The position numbers and the translations under genes are program-made. DNA of 64,000 nt, taken from NCBI RefSeq assembly GCF_000442275.2, contig NZ_KE557314.1, positions 248,001 through 312,000 on the forward strand. The letters run 5' to 3'. Source of the DNA: Litoreibacter arenae DSM 19593 (GTDB lineage: Bacteria; Pseudomonadota; Alphaproteobacteria; Rhodobacterales; Rhodobacteraceae). This document shows positions 1-8,902 of this stretch, piece by piece. Each line of letters starts with the position of its first letter. Positions within the stretch are counted from its first letter, which is position 1. Under the pieces are notes generated by a model. That model was not told where the DNA came from. It did no database searches and worked only from the letters and a program-made list of their open reading frames with translations.

Positions 1-1038
1 AGCCGCGAAGACCAACTCGAACCCCATCTTGCTGCTTTCGGGCCAAGCCATAGTAATAGCGGGCATTATTGCGGCGGTCCGGTAGCCTGCCTCCTGCGCG
101 AAGTGAAACAGCCACTTGTGGCCGCTCGCCAGCATGGCGTTGTATCGGCCATGATCGCTTGTCCAAAGGCCGCTGGCCAGCGTGCCATGCGCCAGCCAGC
201 TTTGACCTCCGGCAGTCGGTGATGTCAGCCATCCGCTACGCATGGAGAAACCTGCCCGTTCAATCTCGCGTTGCCCTGCACTCAAAGTTGCAAGATGCGA
301 CGGCGCGTATAGCGGATTGTCGAAACTCGCACGGCCGTAGCTTTCTATGTAGATCAGGATCACGTCACGCCCTTCCAGCCGGTCAAGCAAACCGGCGTCA
401 CTGGCGAAGTGGTCCGATTTGGCCTCTTGACTGAAACGCACGAGATCGACCGCAGTTCCTTGCATCTCGACCATACGCTTTACCGCCAGGCGTGACGTCC
501 ACGCGGTGCCCGGTGGGCTACGTTCGAACTTCCAGTAATCCAGATGGTGTCCGGCATCGGCAGCGGCCCAGCCGCCAAACCCAAGCGCCGCAAATACCGC
601 CGCCCCCCGCGCAAGTGCGGGCACTTTGAGCGACGTCCAAGCACCCAAGCTGAAAGCTGACCCAAGAAACACCAGAAAAAGAAAGCCCAAGCCCAACGCT
701 ACCGCGAGATAGGCCAGTATATGTCCAATGCTCTCGCTGAGAAGCCCGATACCCGCTTCAATCAAGAACGCGTCCAGTATCGGGTTGAACGCTCGATTAT
801 ATGCCGTGAACATTCCGAAATCCGCCAGCTTCAGAAAGGTCACCGCAGCAACAAGCGCGGCAAGCGTCCAAATGACCCAGCGCCGAGGACCAATCGCGAT
901 CATCGCGAACAGCAAGGCTGGAAGCTCTAACGGAAACTTGCTCAGGGCAGAGATATTCATCGTGCCGGGATGGTTTGGCAACACCAGCGCCAGAAACAGA
1001 AAACCCGCCGCAACGGAGAGAGAGATAGATTTCTTCAT
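1..1038 (-). CDS. Membrane-anchored sulfatase-like protein (3' end outside window)
   Basis: The minus-strand frame opens at an ATG overlapping the stop of the upstream gene (ATGA) and runs off the window start, leaving about 346 codons. The N-terminal ~170 residues are hydrophobic, with several likely membrane segments (first at residues 4-20, others near 40-70 and 105-165). A soluble part follows, containing DVILIYIESYGR and a TSPTAGGQSWLAHGTLASG stretch. These resemble the start of the alkaline-phosphatase/sulfatase fold of LtaS/phosphoglycerol-transferase-like membrane enzymes, where the metal-binding nucleophile comes early. The two genes upstream suggest an envelope or lipid head-group role. 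The substrate cannot be told, and the C-terminal metal ligands are outside the window. Confidence 0.75.
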   Translation of the reverse strand, partial: MKKSISLSVAAGFLFLALVLPNHPGTMNISALSKFPLELPALLFAMIAIGPRRWVIWTLAALVAAVTFLKLADFGMFTAYNRAFNPILDAFLIEAGIGLLSESIGHILAYLAVALGLGFLFLVFLGSAFSLGAWTSLKVPALARGAAVFAALGFGGWAAADAGHHLDYWKFERSPPGTAWTSRLAVKRMVEMQGTAVDLVRFSQEAKSDHFASDAGLLDRLEGRDVILIYIESYGRASFDNPLYAPSHLATLSAGQREIERAGFSMRSGWLTSPTAGGQSWLAHGTLASGLWTSDHGRYNAMLASGHKWLFHFAQEAGYRTAAIMPAITMAWPESSKMGFELVFAA

Positions 1039-1757
1039 TCAGCACGCCTCAGCAGAAACCACGTATCGGCTGCGAATGACCAAAGCAGAAGCAGCGACGC
1101 GCCAAGAAGAACCGGATACATCAACCACGGCGGGGTAAGAGGACAGAGCAACACGATCAGCGCCGCGATCTGGATCACGCAGATTGCTTTGCGCCGGAAG
1201 TTTTCGGGAAGCGTCCGTCGCAACTTGGGCAAGAGGATGCTTGCAGCCACAAACGCGTATCGCGCAAACCCCAAGATGAGTATTTCAGGCCCGACGCGGC
1301 CACCTGCCAACAGTATCAATGCCAAGACGGCCCCAAGAAGCGCGTCAATCTCCATGTCGAACCGCGCCCCGAATGCGGATGAAAGACCTGATCGGCGCGC
1401 GAGCCAGCCGTCCAGCCCGTCTAACGCAAAGGCAGCGAGCGCAATCAGGAACACCCACCAACTCTCGGAGGCGGGCTCGATGATTGCGGCGCACAGGACA
1501 GAAATCATCGCCGCACGGATCAGAGTAACCACATTGCAGAAACCCAGAGTGTCATGCGGATAGTTTAGCAATACCCCCCGCAAGGCGAAAACTGAAATCA
1601 CGAGGAAAACGGCCAACGGGGTTGCGACGTTGTCAAACAAGGCAGCAGACGCGATGCCCACCAATACCAGCAGACCGACGGCCAACATTGCCAACGGCAC
1701 CGCAGGGCCAGCTAACCGCTGCGTTTTCAACGTCTGCTGTGGATCGCTGTTGATCAC
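1035..1757 (-). CDS. CDP-alcohol phosphatidyltransferase family membrane protein
   Basis: A 240-residue polytopic membrane protein. The family signature D-x2-DG-x2-AR-x8-G-x3-D-x3-D is complete at residues 113-138 (DGLDGWLARR to FDMEID). The three aspartates bind the divalent metals that position the CDP-alcohol, so it should transfer a phosphoalcohol from a CDP-activated lipid or alcohol. About six hydrophobic helices flank the motif, and the length is typical. The start is a GTG preceded by GAGG at good spacing. Its stop overlaps the ATG of the sulfatase-like gene, implying translational coupling, and an EEP-family phosphatase lies upstream. Which lipid is made is not visible; phosphatidylglycerophosphate synthase or a phosphatidylinositol-type enzyme are alternatives. 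Confidence 0.85.
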   Translation of the reverse strand: MINSDPQQTLKTQRLAGPAVPLAMLAVGLLVLVGIASAALFDNVATPLAVFLVISVFALRGVLLNYPHDTLGFCNVVTLIRAAMISVLCAAIIEPASESWWVFLIALAAFALDGLDGWLARRSGLSSAFGARFDMEIDALLGAVLALILLAGGRVGPEILILGFARYAFVAASILLPKLRRTLPENFRRKAICVIQIAALIVLLCPLTPPWLMYPVLLGASLLLLWSFAADTWFLLRRAE

Positions 1758-1853
1758 GGTTTGTGTATCCTCGTTTCCCGTGGTGAAGACCTAGCTCAAC
1801 TACGGAAAATAGCTACTCCAACTATCAGAGCAGGTCAGCGCTTTCCCGCCTCA

Positions 1854-2582
1854 TCACGCGACAGTGACTACACCGTGCAAGGGACGATGGTCCGATGCCG
1901 CGTTCGTATCCGGGTTATCGACGACCTCGACACGCTCCACGCGACCCGGTGCATTGGTCAGAATCCGGTCCAACGGCAGAATTGGCAAGCCCGTAGGAAA
2001 TGTCGCCTTTGCTGGTCCCGCAAACTGGGTCCCGACGATCTTTCTTGAAAACGCAAGCCCTCGCCAAGGCCGCCATTCATTGAGGTCACCCAGCAGGATC
2101 GTCTGCATCTTCGGACGGCGTCTGAGATACTGGCCAATGATCCGCATCTGAATAACCCGCAACGGCTGGGACAATGACAAATGCGTGGACATGATCCGGA
2201 CATGACGGTCGCCCGCCATCGCCTCGATCACGATCGCACCACGATGGCAGTGACCAGGCAAATCAATCACATCTGCCTCGGCCTGTCGGAAACGGTCACT
2301 CAGGAACAGTATCGTGCCCAAAAACCCATCGCTTTCGGGGCCCCACCGCAACTCCTTCCGGTTGTGGACATAAGTCAGCCCCGTGTCAGACGCGATCCGC
2401 GCGACGTCTAGGATTCGTGCGTGCGGGCGTCGCTCCTCGTCAGCTTCCTGCAAGGCAAGGATGTCGGGCTGATACGGTGCCAAAACACCCGCGATAGCTT
2501 GCTCGACCCGCTCGGGCTGAACTTTGCCATCGCGCCCCTTGGCGCGATGCACGTTCCAGGTCATGCAGTTGAGCTTTGGCAA
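1854..2582 (-). CDS. Endonuclease/exonuclease/phosphatase (EEP) family protein
   Basis: A 242-residue single-domain EEP protein. Motifs in order: TWNVH near residue 8 (metal-site Asn), LQEADEE near 44 (catalytic Glu), STHLS near 132, GDLNEW near 164 (Asp/Asn pair), DRIL near 205 and a final SDHRPL (Asp-His). The set of catalytic residues looks complete. Members cut phosphodiester or phosphomonoester bonds in DNA, sphingomyelin, inositol phosphates or phospholipids. There is no signal peptide, so it is probably cytoplasmic. It is the first gene of a minus-strand trio with a CDP-alcohol phosphatidyltransferase and a sulfatase-like membrane protein, which favours a phospholipid-related phosphodiesterase or phosphatase over a DNA repair nuclease. 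That preference is inference from context. Confidence 0.85.
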   Translation of the reverse strand: MPKLNCMTWNVHRAKGRDGKVQPERVEQAIAGVLAPYQPDILALQEADEERRPHARILDVARIASDTGLTYVHNRKELRWGPESDGFLGTILFLSDRFRQAEADVIDLPGHCHRGAIVIEAMAGDRHVRIMSTHLSLSQPLRVIQMRIIGQYLRRRPKMQTILLGDLNEWRPWRGLAFSRKIVGTQFAGPAKATFPTGLPILPLDRILTNAPGRVERVEVVDNPDTNAASDHRPLHGVVTVA

Positions 2583-2694
2583 AATGGTCGCTTTCTGTCA
2601 CGATAGGGCTATCTCACCGGTCACCCGGCGATTGCGTTCATCCAACTTGTAACCACCAAGCGGACCATTGACCCAGAACAATTCGGAGAACCCT

Positions 2695-3279
2695 ATGCGT
2701 ATCTTGATCAGCACACTCCTTGCCGCGTTGACTTTCGGCAGCAGCGTTTCTGCCGACCCCGCCCGCTTTGAGTTGGACCCTGAACACACCACGGTCTTCT
2801 TTACAGTGGACCATATTGGTTATGCTGGAACACTAGGCATATTCGGCACCGTCAGCGGAGAATTTGTATACGACACAGATACTCAGGACTTAAGCGCCGT
2901 AGACGTGAGGATAGACGCCACAAGTCTCAACACATTCAACGACGCCCGCGACGGGCATGTTAAAGGTAAGGACTTTCTCGACGTCTCCAACCATCCTGAG
3001 ATTACGTTTGTGGCCACGGAAGGAACACCGACCGGCGAAACGACTGGCACCGTCACAGGTGATTTGACAATCTTGGGTCAGTCGCAGCCGGTGACTTTGG
3101 ATGTCACCCTCAACAAGGCCGCCGAATATCCTTTCGGCCACAAACGCTTTGTTCTTGGTCTGTCATTGGAGACCTCGATCCAGCGCAGTGACTTCGGCAT
3201 GACATATGGTGTCGAAAATGGACTGGTGGGTGACACGGTGCATATCCGTATCGAGACCGAAGCCATGAGAATGGAATAG
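2695..3279 (+). CDS. YceI family secreted lipocalin-like protein
   Basis: A 194-residue protein with a Sec signal peptide at residues 1-20 (MRILISTLLAALTFGSSVSA) followed by one YceI domain. Typical features are the DPEHTTVFFTVDHIGYAG start (the His-bearing first strand), VKGKDFLDVSNHPEITF in the middle, and RSDFGMTYGVENGLVGDTV at the end. YceI proteins form an extended barrel that binds polyisoprenoid or other amphiphilic molecules in the periplasm; some family members are base- or stress-induced. The ATG at 2695 is preferred over an upstream in-frame TTG at 2668 because GGAG lies 8 bases before it and the signal peptide begins there. It is transcribed alone, converging on the acyl-CoA dehydrogenase gene. 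Confidence 0.9.
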   Translation: MRILISTLLAALTFGSSVSADPARFELDPEHTTVFFTVDHIGYAGTLGIFGTVSGEFVYDTDTQDLSAVDVRIDATSLNTFNDARDGHVKGKDFLDVSNHPEITFVATEGTPTGETTGTVTGDLTILGQSQPVTLDVTLNKAAEYPFGHKRFVLGLSLETSIQRSDFGMTYGVENGLVGDTVHIRIETEAMRME

Positions 3280-3312
3280 CGACCCAAAGCACGATGATCT
3301 GACAGTGTCCGA

Positions 3313-5022
3313 TCAATCAACCCCTGCGCGATCCAGCAGGCCGCTCAACCACGCAGGCTCCGCATCAGACGCGGCAAGCGGGTCGGCTGGTCTCAAGCGG
3401 TGATCGACAACCAAGGATGCGAGGCGCATTCGGTCGTCTGCGAGCGGGTGGGCCGCCTCAGCAAGCTGCGCCCCTTCCCACGCCAGAAAGACCGCCGAGG
3501 TCACGTTGTACAGTGCAGTTGCCGCGCGGCGTGTTTCTTCCTCTTGCCGGTCACCCGACAGTCCCGCGGCATTGTCCATCCCTGCAACGGCGCGATCCAG
3601 AAGCGCGCCGAGTTCACCCGTGTGAGGCTGGCCGACCTGCCCCAGCAGATCGCGCAGGAAACCGGCCAATGCGTCTAACGCACCTTCGCGCCGCGCGGCA
3701 CGGGCCACGTCAAGTGCCACGATATTGCTGGTCCCCTCCCAGATCGAGCCGAGATGCGCATCGCGCAGGATACGCGCGTCGGACCATTCCTCGATGTAGC
3801 CGCAGCCGCCGCGCACTTCCATCGCATCGCCCGCGACTTTGCGGGCATCGCGGCAGGTGCGGAACTTGATCAGCGGCGTCAGGATACGCAGGACTTTAGC
3901 CATGTGCGCGTCGCCACTATCGGCGGCCTCCAGCACGCGGGCGGTGTGGAACACCATGCTACGCCCCTGCTCTGCATGGGTCAGCATTTTCGCCAGCTGG
4001 CGCCGCATTAGCGGCATGTCGATCAACCGCTTGCCAAAGGCCTGACGGTGACGCGCGATGAACAACGCCTCCGAGACCGAGCGGCGCATCAGCCCCGCGC
4101 TGCGCACGCCATTGGCAAGGCGGGACATATTGATCATGTCCGTCATCTGCTTGAACCCCTGCCCCTGATCACCGACAAGATAAGCCGTCGCGCCCTCAAG
4201 CACGATCTCGCCCGACGCCATCGACCGCGTGCCCATCTTGTCCTTCAACCGCACGATCCTGTAGGCGTTCGGGCTGCCATCCGGCAGCGTGCGCGGCAGC
4301 AGGAACAAAGAAAGGCCCTTCGTGCCTTCCCCACCGTCCTCCGGTCGGGCAAGCACCATTGCCAGTTCTGCGTCCGGGTTGGAGCAAAACCACTTCTCCC
4401 CCGACAGCCGCCATTCACCGTCGACCTCATGGGCAACCGTGTCGATGGCCCCGACGTCAGAGCCTGCGGCCTGTTCGGTCATGAACATCGCACCTTGTGC
4501 CAGATCGTTCATGTCTTGACTGGTGAGGCCATCTACATAGCGCGTGATCAATGCGTCGGAGCCATATTTGCGGAGCGTGCGGGTCAGTGAATCCGTCATG
4601 CTCAGCGGGCAGCAGAGGCCGAACTCCGCCTGCACGAACAGATAGACCAGCGCATATTTCGCCAGCGGCGCCAGCGGTGCATCTGAGCCGAACACGCCCG
4701 CGCGATGCGACATCGCCGCCAGCCCGAAATCGCCAAAGGCGATCTGCTCCATCTCCTCATAGGCAGGATGCTTTTCGATACGCTCCTCCGGCGCGCCAGC
4801 GCGATTGCGCAGCGACAGCACCGGCGGATTGCGGTCCGCCGTCAGCGCGAGGCGCTCCAGACGGTCGCCGACCAACGCGCCCATCCGGTCGAGTTGCGGG
4901 GCCAGCATATCGCGAAGCTCCTCTGGCATGTAGATCGACAAAAGCGCAGCAAATGCCGGGTCGGCCCGATACACATTGGTCCCACGACTGTCAGGGACGT
5001 TGCGATAGGTGGTTGATGTCAT
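3313..5022 (-). CDS. Acyl-CoA dehydrogenase, long AidB-like form
   Basis: A 569-residue flavoprotein, longer than the usual ~380-390. It has an N-terminal extension, the FAD-binding MTEQAAGSD and WFCSNPDAELAMVLAR segments of the middle domain, a RHRQAFGK helix, GGCGYIEEW and WEGTSNIVALDV, then an extra C-terminal helical region. This architecture matches the AidB-like subgroup, and the Glu of WEGT is at the usual catalytic-base position. It should oxidise an acyl-CoA with FAD, passing electrons to ETF; AidB itself binds DNA, so function is not certain. A strong AGGAG precedes the ATG. It is the most distal gene of the LysR-linked minus-strand cluster, 27 bases after the nitronate monooxygenase-like gene. 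Confidence 0.85.
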   Translation of the reverse strand: MTSTTYRNVPDSRGTNVYRADPAFAALLSIYMPEELRDMLAPQLDRMGALVGDRLERLALTADRNPPVLSLRNRAGAPEERIEKHPAYEEMEQIAFGDFGLAAMSHRAGVFGSDAPLAPLAKYALVYLFVQAEFGLCCPLSMTDSLTRTLRKYGSDALITRYVDGLTSQDMNDLAQGAMFMTEQAAGSDVGAIDTVAHEVDGEWRLSGEKWFCSNPDAELAMVLARPEDGGEGTKGLSLFLLPRTLPDGSPNAYRIVRLKDKMGTRSMASGEIVLEGATAYLVGDQGQGFKQMTDMINMSRLANGVRSAGLMRRSVSEALFIARHRQAFGKRLIDMPLMRRQLAKMLTHAEQGRSMVFHTARVLEAADSGDAHMAKVLRILTPLIKFRTCRDARKVAGDAMEVRGGCGYIEEWSDARILRDAHLGSIWEGTSNIVALDVARAARREGALDALAGFLRDLLGQVGQPHTGELGALLDRAVAGMDNAAGLSGDRQEEETRRAATALYNVTSAVFLAWEGAQLAEAAHPLADDRMRLASLVVDHRLRPADPLAASDAEPAWLSGLLDRAGVD

Positions 5023-5049
5023 GGAGGTTCTCCTGCTTGACGAGTGTCA

Positions 5050-6012
5050 TCAGCCGCAAATGCGGGATCGCGCGGCGCGGTATTCGTCGCGCAACCTTGC
5101 AATGACGTCTGCTGCCGGTTCAATGGACTTGGATTGCAGCACCGCCTGCCCCGCGCTCCAGACGTCTTTCCACGCTTTCGGGCGCTCGGGATCGTCCTTC
5201 GCCACCATCTTGCGCGGCGCGGCTTGGCGGGCCTCTTCGGGGTCGACGCCGACCGCCTCAACGCTCGACGTCAGGTAGTTGGCGTGGGTGCCGGAAAAAT
5301 AAGGCGTGTAAACAATCCCATCCGCAGCGGCGTCAACGACGCCTTGCTTGTGACCGTCCGGCGCGATCGCCTCGGTTGTGGGGATGAACACCGTTCCTGC
5401 ATAGGCAAAATCGCAGCCCAGAACCTCTGCCGCCAGAATACTGCGGCCGTTGGCGATTGCGCCGGACAGGACCAACGGGCCGTCATAAAAGGCGCGGACT
5501 TCCTCGACCAAGGCAAACGGGCTGGTAGTTCCCGCATGGCCGCCTGCGCCCGCGCAAACAAGGACCAGCCCGTCGATGCCCGATTTCACCGCACGGCGGG
5601 CATGGCGGGCTTTGATGACGTCGTGAAACACCAGCCCACCATAGCCGTGCACCGCCTCGACCACCTTGTCAGGGGCCGACAGAGACGTGATAACCAGCGG
5701 CACCTTATGGCGCACGATGGTGGCAAGATCCTCGTCCAGCCGCGCGTTGTAGTCGTTCACGATCAGGTTCACGCCGAACGCTGCGGGCGGCTGGCCCGTA
5801 TCTGTCGAGCACTGTGCCAGCCGTGTTTCAATTTGCGTGAGCCAGTCGTCAAACCCGTCAGCGGTGCGGGCGTTGAGCGACGGGAATGTCCCGATAATCC
5901 CCGCGCGACACTGCTCCACCACCAGATCGACCCCCGACGCCAGAAACATCGGCGCGCCGATCAGTGGAAGCGTCAGGTTGGCCTTCAGGTTGTCGATCTT
6001 TGTGCGGTCCAT
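5050..6012 (-). CDS. Nitronate monooxygenase / NPD-family FMN protein
   Basis: A 320-residue TIM-barrel flavoprotein of the 2-nitropropane dioxygenase family. Visible are the N-terminal PLIGAPMFLASG strand, FGVNLIVNDYN, VFHDVIKARHARRAVKSG with the His of the class I active site, VLVCAGAGGHAGTTSPFALV with the phosphate-binding Gly-rich loop, and LSGAIANGRSILAAEVLGCDFAYAGT. Family members bind FMN and oxidise propionate-3-nitronate or alkyl nitronates; others act as enoyl reductases, so the substrate is open. The gene sits 16 bases after the hydratase and 27 before the AidB-like dehydrogenase, all co-directional. It could reflect a nitro-acid in the degraded compound or a detoxifying role; both are inference. 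Confidence 0.82.
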   Translation of the reverse strand: MDRTKIDNLKANLTLPLIGAPMFLASGVDLVVEQCRAGIIGTFPSLNARTADGFDDWLTQIETRLAQCSTDTGQPPAAFGVNLIVNDYNARLDEDLATIVRHKVPLVITSLSAPDKVVEAVHGYGGLVFHDVIKARHARRAVKSGIDGLVLVCAGAGGHAGTTSPFALVEEVRAFYDGPLVLSGAIANGRSILAAEVLGCDFAYAGTVFIPTTEAIAPDGHKQGVVDAAADGIVYTPYFSGTHANYLTSSVEAVGVDPEEARQAAPRKMVAKDDPERPKAWKDVWSAGQAVLQSKSIEPAADVIARLRDEYRAARSRICG

Positions 6013-6028
6013 CGTCGGGGTGCCTCTT

Positions 6029-6859
6029 TCAGAGCAGGGAATAGCTGGCGTCGAAAGTCACGGTGCCATCGAGTTTCTCTAGCCAGACACGGTCACCTTC
6101 CGAACGGATCATGACCGGCTGACCGGCAGTCAGGGGCGCCAACCCGCGATAGTCGAACTTGATCGCTGCCGTCCCCACGCGCATCGCCGCCGCATTCATC
6201 AGCAGCGTGGCTTGCAGCGGGCCGTGCACGACAAGGTCGGCGTAACCTTCCACCTCCGTCACATAAGGGTAGTCGTAGTGAATCCGGTGGCCGTTGAACG
6301 TCATCGCGGAATAGCGAAATAGCGTAACCGCGTCGCCGACATACGCATCTGGCGGGATATCTTCGGCAGGCTTCTGGCTCGGTGACGCCATACGTTTGGT
6401 CGCGGGGCGGTAGACGATATCCTGACGCTCTTCGATAACGACGCGTCCATCGACGCTCAACTCGTGGTCGACCGCGACAAAAAGCAAGGGACCGCTGCGG
6501 CCCTGCTTTGGCGTGATCGAAGCGATCGTCGAATTGCGCGTGACGATGTCGTCCACCTGAATGGGATGGTGGAACCGCACCTGACCACCCGCCCACATCC
6601 GGCTTTCCAACGGAACAGGCGGCAGGAAGCCACCTCGGGCGGGGTGGCCATCGGGGCCAAGCTCATCATGCGGCACGGCCGGGGGCGATAGGCACCAGTG
6701 CAAGCCCATCGGCGTCGCATTTTCAGCCTCAAACAACCACGCACCGAACGTTGCATGAAACCTGTCACAGAGGCCGGACCTCACGCTATCGGTGACGCTT
6801 TCAGTGCGCCCCAGCCATTGACCAAGATGCCCCATATCCAATGCAGGCGCTGCTGTCAT
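6029..6859 (-). CDS. Mesaconyl-C4-CoA / itaconyl-CoA hydratase-type protein
   Basis: A 276-residue double hot-dog protein: an N-terminal FAS1-like dehydratase half (LGRTESVTDSV, then GLHWCLSPPAVPHDELGPDG near residues 55-75) and a MaoC-like C-terminal half with FRYSAMTFNGHRIHYDYPYV and VVHGPLQATLL. This layout is that of 3-methylfumaryl-(mesaconyl-C4)-CoA hydratase and itaconyl-CoA hydratase, which hydrate C5 unsaturated dicarboxyl-CoA to citramalyl-CoA. The ATG at 6859 overlaps the stop of the upstream CitE-like gene (ATGA). That neighbour is the expected next enzyme, a citramalyl-CoA lyase. An upstream in-frame extension is rejected because it would lie inside the lyase gene. Fold is confident; the exact substrate is inference. 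Confidence 0.83.
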   Translation of the reverse strand: MTAAPALDMGHLGQWLGRTESVTDSVRSGLCDRFHATFGAWLFEAENATPMGLHWCLSPPAVPHDELGPDGHPARGGFLPPVPLESRMWAGGQVRFHHPIQVDDIVTRNSTIASITPKQGRSGPLLFVAVDHELSVDGRVVIEERQDIVYRPATKRMASPSQKPAEDIPPDAYVGDAVTLFRYSAMTFNGHRIHYDYPYVTEVEGYADLVVHGPLQATLLMNAAAMRVGTAAIKFDYRGLAPLTAGQPVMIRSEGDRVWLEKLDGTVTFDASYSLL

Positions 6860-7677
6860 CTCATCGCCCTTTCGAGTTCCAGAATCCGCGATGCCCGTGC
6901 CACAATCGGCGCATCCACCATCGCGCCGTCCAACACGGTCGTCTTGCCATCCGACGATGCGTCGATGACCCGTTGCGCCCAAGTCACTTCATCGCCGGAC
7001 GGCCTGAAGGCGGCGCGGGCGGGGGCGATCTGGTTGGGATGGATCAACAACTTGCCGCCGAACCCCAAATCACGCCCATGTTCTGCGTCCCCGGTGGTCA
7101 TGGCCGGATCAATCGTCGCCGTTGTCACGCCGTCGATCGGGGCAGGTTTGCCAGCCAGTCTGGCGGCCATAACGATGGTGCTACGGATCGGCAGTAGCGC
7201 AGTCTGCGTATGGGCGCATCCCATGTCATGCGCGAAGTCGATGGAGCCGAACGCGACACGGTCTGCGGCCCGCGCGATCTCGTTGATCGCCGCCAGCCCG
7301 GCCACCGTTTCCACCAACGCCATGATCGTGTGAGCCGGACCGAGCGCGGAGCGCAACGCATCAATCTGGGCCGCGCTTTCCGTCTTAGGCAACACGATGC
7401 CGTCAAAACCGGCAGTTCGCGCAAACGCAACGTCGTCGGCATACCAAGGCGTGTCCGTCCCGTTGACCCGCAGGTACAGACGCACCGTTCGGTCAGCCGG
7501 TAGAGCACCATGCGGTATGCGTCGAACGGCAACCTTGCTGTGCGCAGGCACGGCGTCCTCCATGTCGATGATGACGCTGTCCGTCCCCGCCGCGCACGCC
7601 TTGGCAAAGCGGTCTGGCCGGTCGGCCGGCACGAAGAGCGGAAAGCTCGGGACGTTGATCTTTGCATGGTCGCTCAT
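6856..7677 (-). CDS. HpcH/HpaI aldolase family, CitE-like CoA-ester lyase
   Basis: A 273-residue CitE-like TIM barrel. Landmarks in order: LFVPADRPDRFAKA near residue 14, the metal-binding VIIDMEDAVP near 35-44, IVLPKTES, IMALVETVAGL with the catalytic-region Glu, VAFGSIDFAHDMG, and GKLLIHPNQI near the end. The family cleaves or condenses malyl-CoA, citramalyl-CoA, citryl-CoA or beta-methylmalyl-CoA. Next to a mesaconyl-C4-CoA-type hydratase, the most likely reaction is citramalyl-CoA to acetyl-CoA plus pyruvate. Translational coupling to the hydratase by a 4-base overlap supports a joint pathway. L-malyl-CoA or 2-hydroxyacyl-CoA lyase activity cannot be excluded from sequence alone. Confidence 0.87.
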   Translation of the reverse strand: MSDHAKINVPSFPLFVPADRPDRFAKACAAGTDSVIIDMEDAVPAHSKVAVRRIPHGALPADRTVRLYLRVNGTDTPWYADDVAFARTAGFDGIVLPKTESAAQIDALRSALGPAHTIMALVETVAGLAAINEIARAADRVAFGSIDFAHDMGCAHTQTALLPIRSTIVMAARLAGKPAPIDGVTTATIDPAMTTGDAEHGRDLGFGGKLLIHPNQIAPARAAFRPSGDEVTWAQRVIDASSDGKTTVLDGAMVDAPIVARASRILELERAMR

Positions 7678-7686
7678 GGTGCGCCC

Positions 7687-8850
7687 CTAGAAGCTGCGAG
7701 GCATACCAAGGATATGCTCCGCCACATAGGACAGGATCAGGTTGGTCGAGATCGGCGCAACCTGATACAGCCGCGTCTCGCGGAACTTGCGCTCTACGTC
7801 ATATTCCTGCGCAAACCCGAACCCGCCGAAGGTCTGCAAGCAGACATTCGCCGCCTCCCATGACGCATCAGCGGCCAGCAGCTTGGCCATGTTCGCCTGA
7901 GCGCCCGAAGGCTCCATCGCATCGAACCGGCGGCATGCCTCGAACCGCATCAGGTTCGCAGCTTCGATATTGGTATAGGCGCGGGCAATCGGAAACTGGA
8001 CGCCCTGATTTTGCCCGATGGGCCGCGAAAATACCTCGCGCTCGCCCGCATAGGCGGTCGCCTTTTCGATGAACCAATAACCGTCGCCAATGCACTCTGC
8101 CGCAATCAGCGTGCGTTCGGCGTTCAGCCCGTCAAGGATGTAGCGGAAGCCCTTGCCCTCCTCACCGATCAGGGTGTCGGCGGGAATTTCCATGTTGTCG
8201 AAGAACAGCTCGTTCGTCTCGTGCCCGACCATGTTGGCGATCGGCTTGACTTCCATGCCCTTGCCGATGACCTGATCAAGCTCGACCAGAAAAATCGACA
8301 GCCCCTCGGACTTGCGTTTCACATCCGCCAGAGGCGTGGTCCGTGCCAAAAGGATCATCAGGTCCGAATGCTGAATCCGGCTGATCCAGACCTTCTGCCC
8401 GTTGATGACGTATTTGTCGCCTTTGCGCACCGCTGTCGTCTTCAGCTTGGTCGTGTCGGTCCCAGTCGAGGGCTCCGTGACGGCCATGGATTGCAGGCGC
8501 AATTCACCGCTGGCGATCTTGGGAAGGTACTGGGCCTTTTGCGCGTCCGAGCCGTGGCGCAGCAGCGTTCCCATATTGTACATCTGTCCGTGGCAATGAC
8601 CGGCGTTTCCGCCTGCGCGGTTGATCTCCTCCATCACGATGGATGCCTCGGTCAAGCCAAGGCCGGAGCCGCCGAATTCCTCGGGGATCATGGCGGCCAT
8701 CCAGCCGGCCTTTGTAAGTGCGGTTATGAACTCTTCGGGATAGGTTTCAGCCGCGCCATGCTTGCGGTGGTATTCGGACGGAAAATCCGCGCACAAGGCC
8801 CGCAAGGCATCGCGAAGGTCGTCGTGGATATCTGGGGCACTGGTTTGCAT
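7687..8850 (-). CDS. Acyl-CoA dehydrogenase, isovaleryl-CoA-type active site
   Basis: A 387-residue acyl-CoA dehydrogenase with MAVTEPSTGTDTTKLKT (FAD contacts), VWISRIQHSDLMILLAR, and FGGFGFAQEYDVERKFR. At the C-terminal site where medium-chain enzymes carry the catalytic Glu (YEGT), this one reads LYQVAPISTN. A Glu is instead present at residue 245 in GLNAER, matching the displaced base of isovaleryl- and long-chain acyl-CoA dehydrogenases. That hints at a branched substrate, such as a methylsuccinyl- or other branched dicarboxyl-CoA in this context. The ATG at 8850 is chosen because GGAGAG lies 6 bases upstream; a longer reading from 8922 would overlap the relic ORF. It follows the CoA-transferase pair and precedes the lyase by 9 bases. 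Confidence 0.88.
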   Translation of the reverse strand: MQTSAPDIHDDLRDALRALCADFPSEYHRKHGAAETYPEEFITALTKAGWMAAMIPEEFGGSGLGLTEASIVMEEINRAGGNAGHCHGQMYNMGTLLRHGSDAQKAQYLPKIASGELRLQSMAVTEPSTGTDTTKLKTTAVRKGDKYVINGQKVWISRIQHSDLMILLARTTPLADVKRKSEGLSIFLVELDQVIGKGMEVKPIANMVGHETNELFFDNMEIPADTLIGEEGKGFRYILDGLNAERTLIAAECIGDGYWFIEKATAYAGEREVFSRPIGQNQGVQFPIARAYTNIEAANLMRFEACRRFDAMEPSGAQANMAKLLAADASWEAANVCLQTFGGFGFAQEYDVERKFRETRLYQVAPISTNLILSYVAEHILGMPRSF

Positions 8851-8902
8851 TGGGGCTCTCCGTATCAATTCGCCTTGATCGGCGCTGTTGTTCAAAATTT
8901 CT

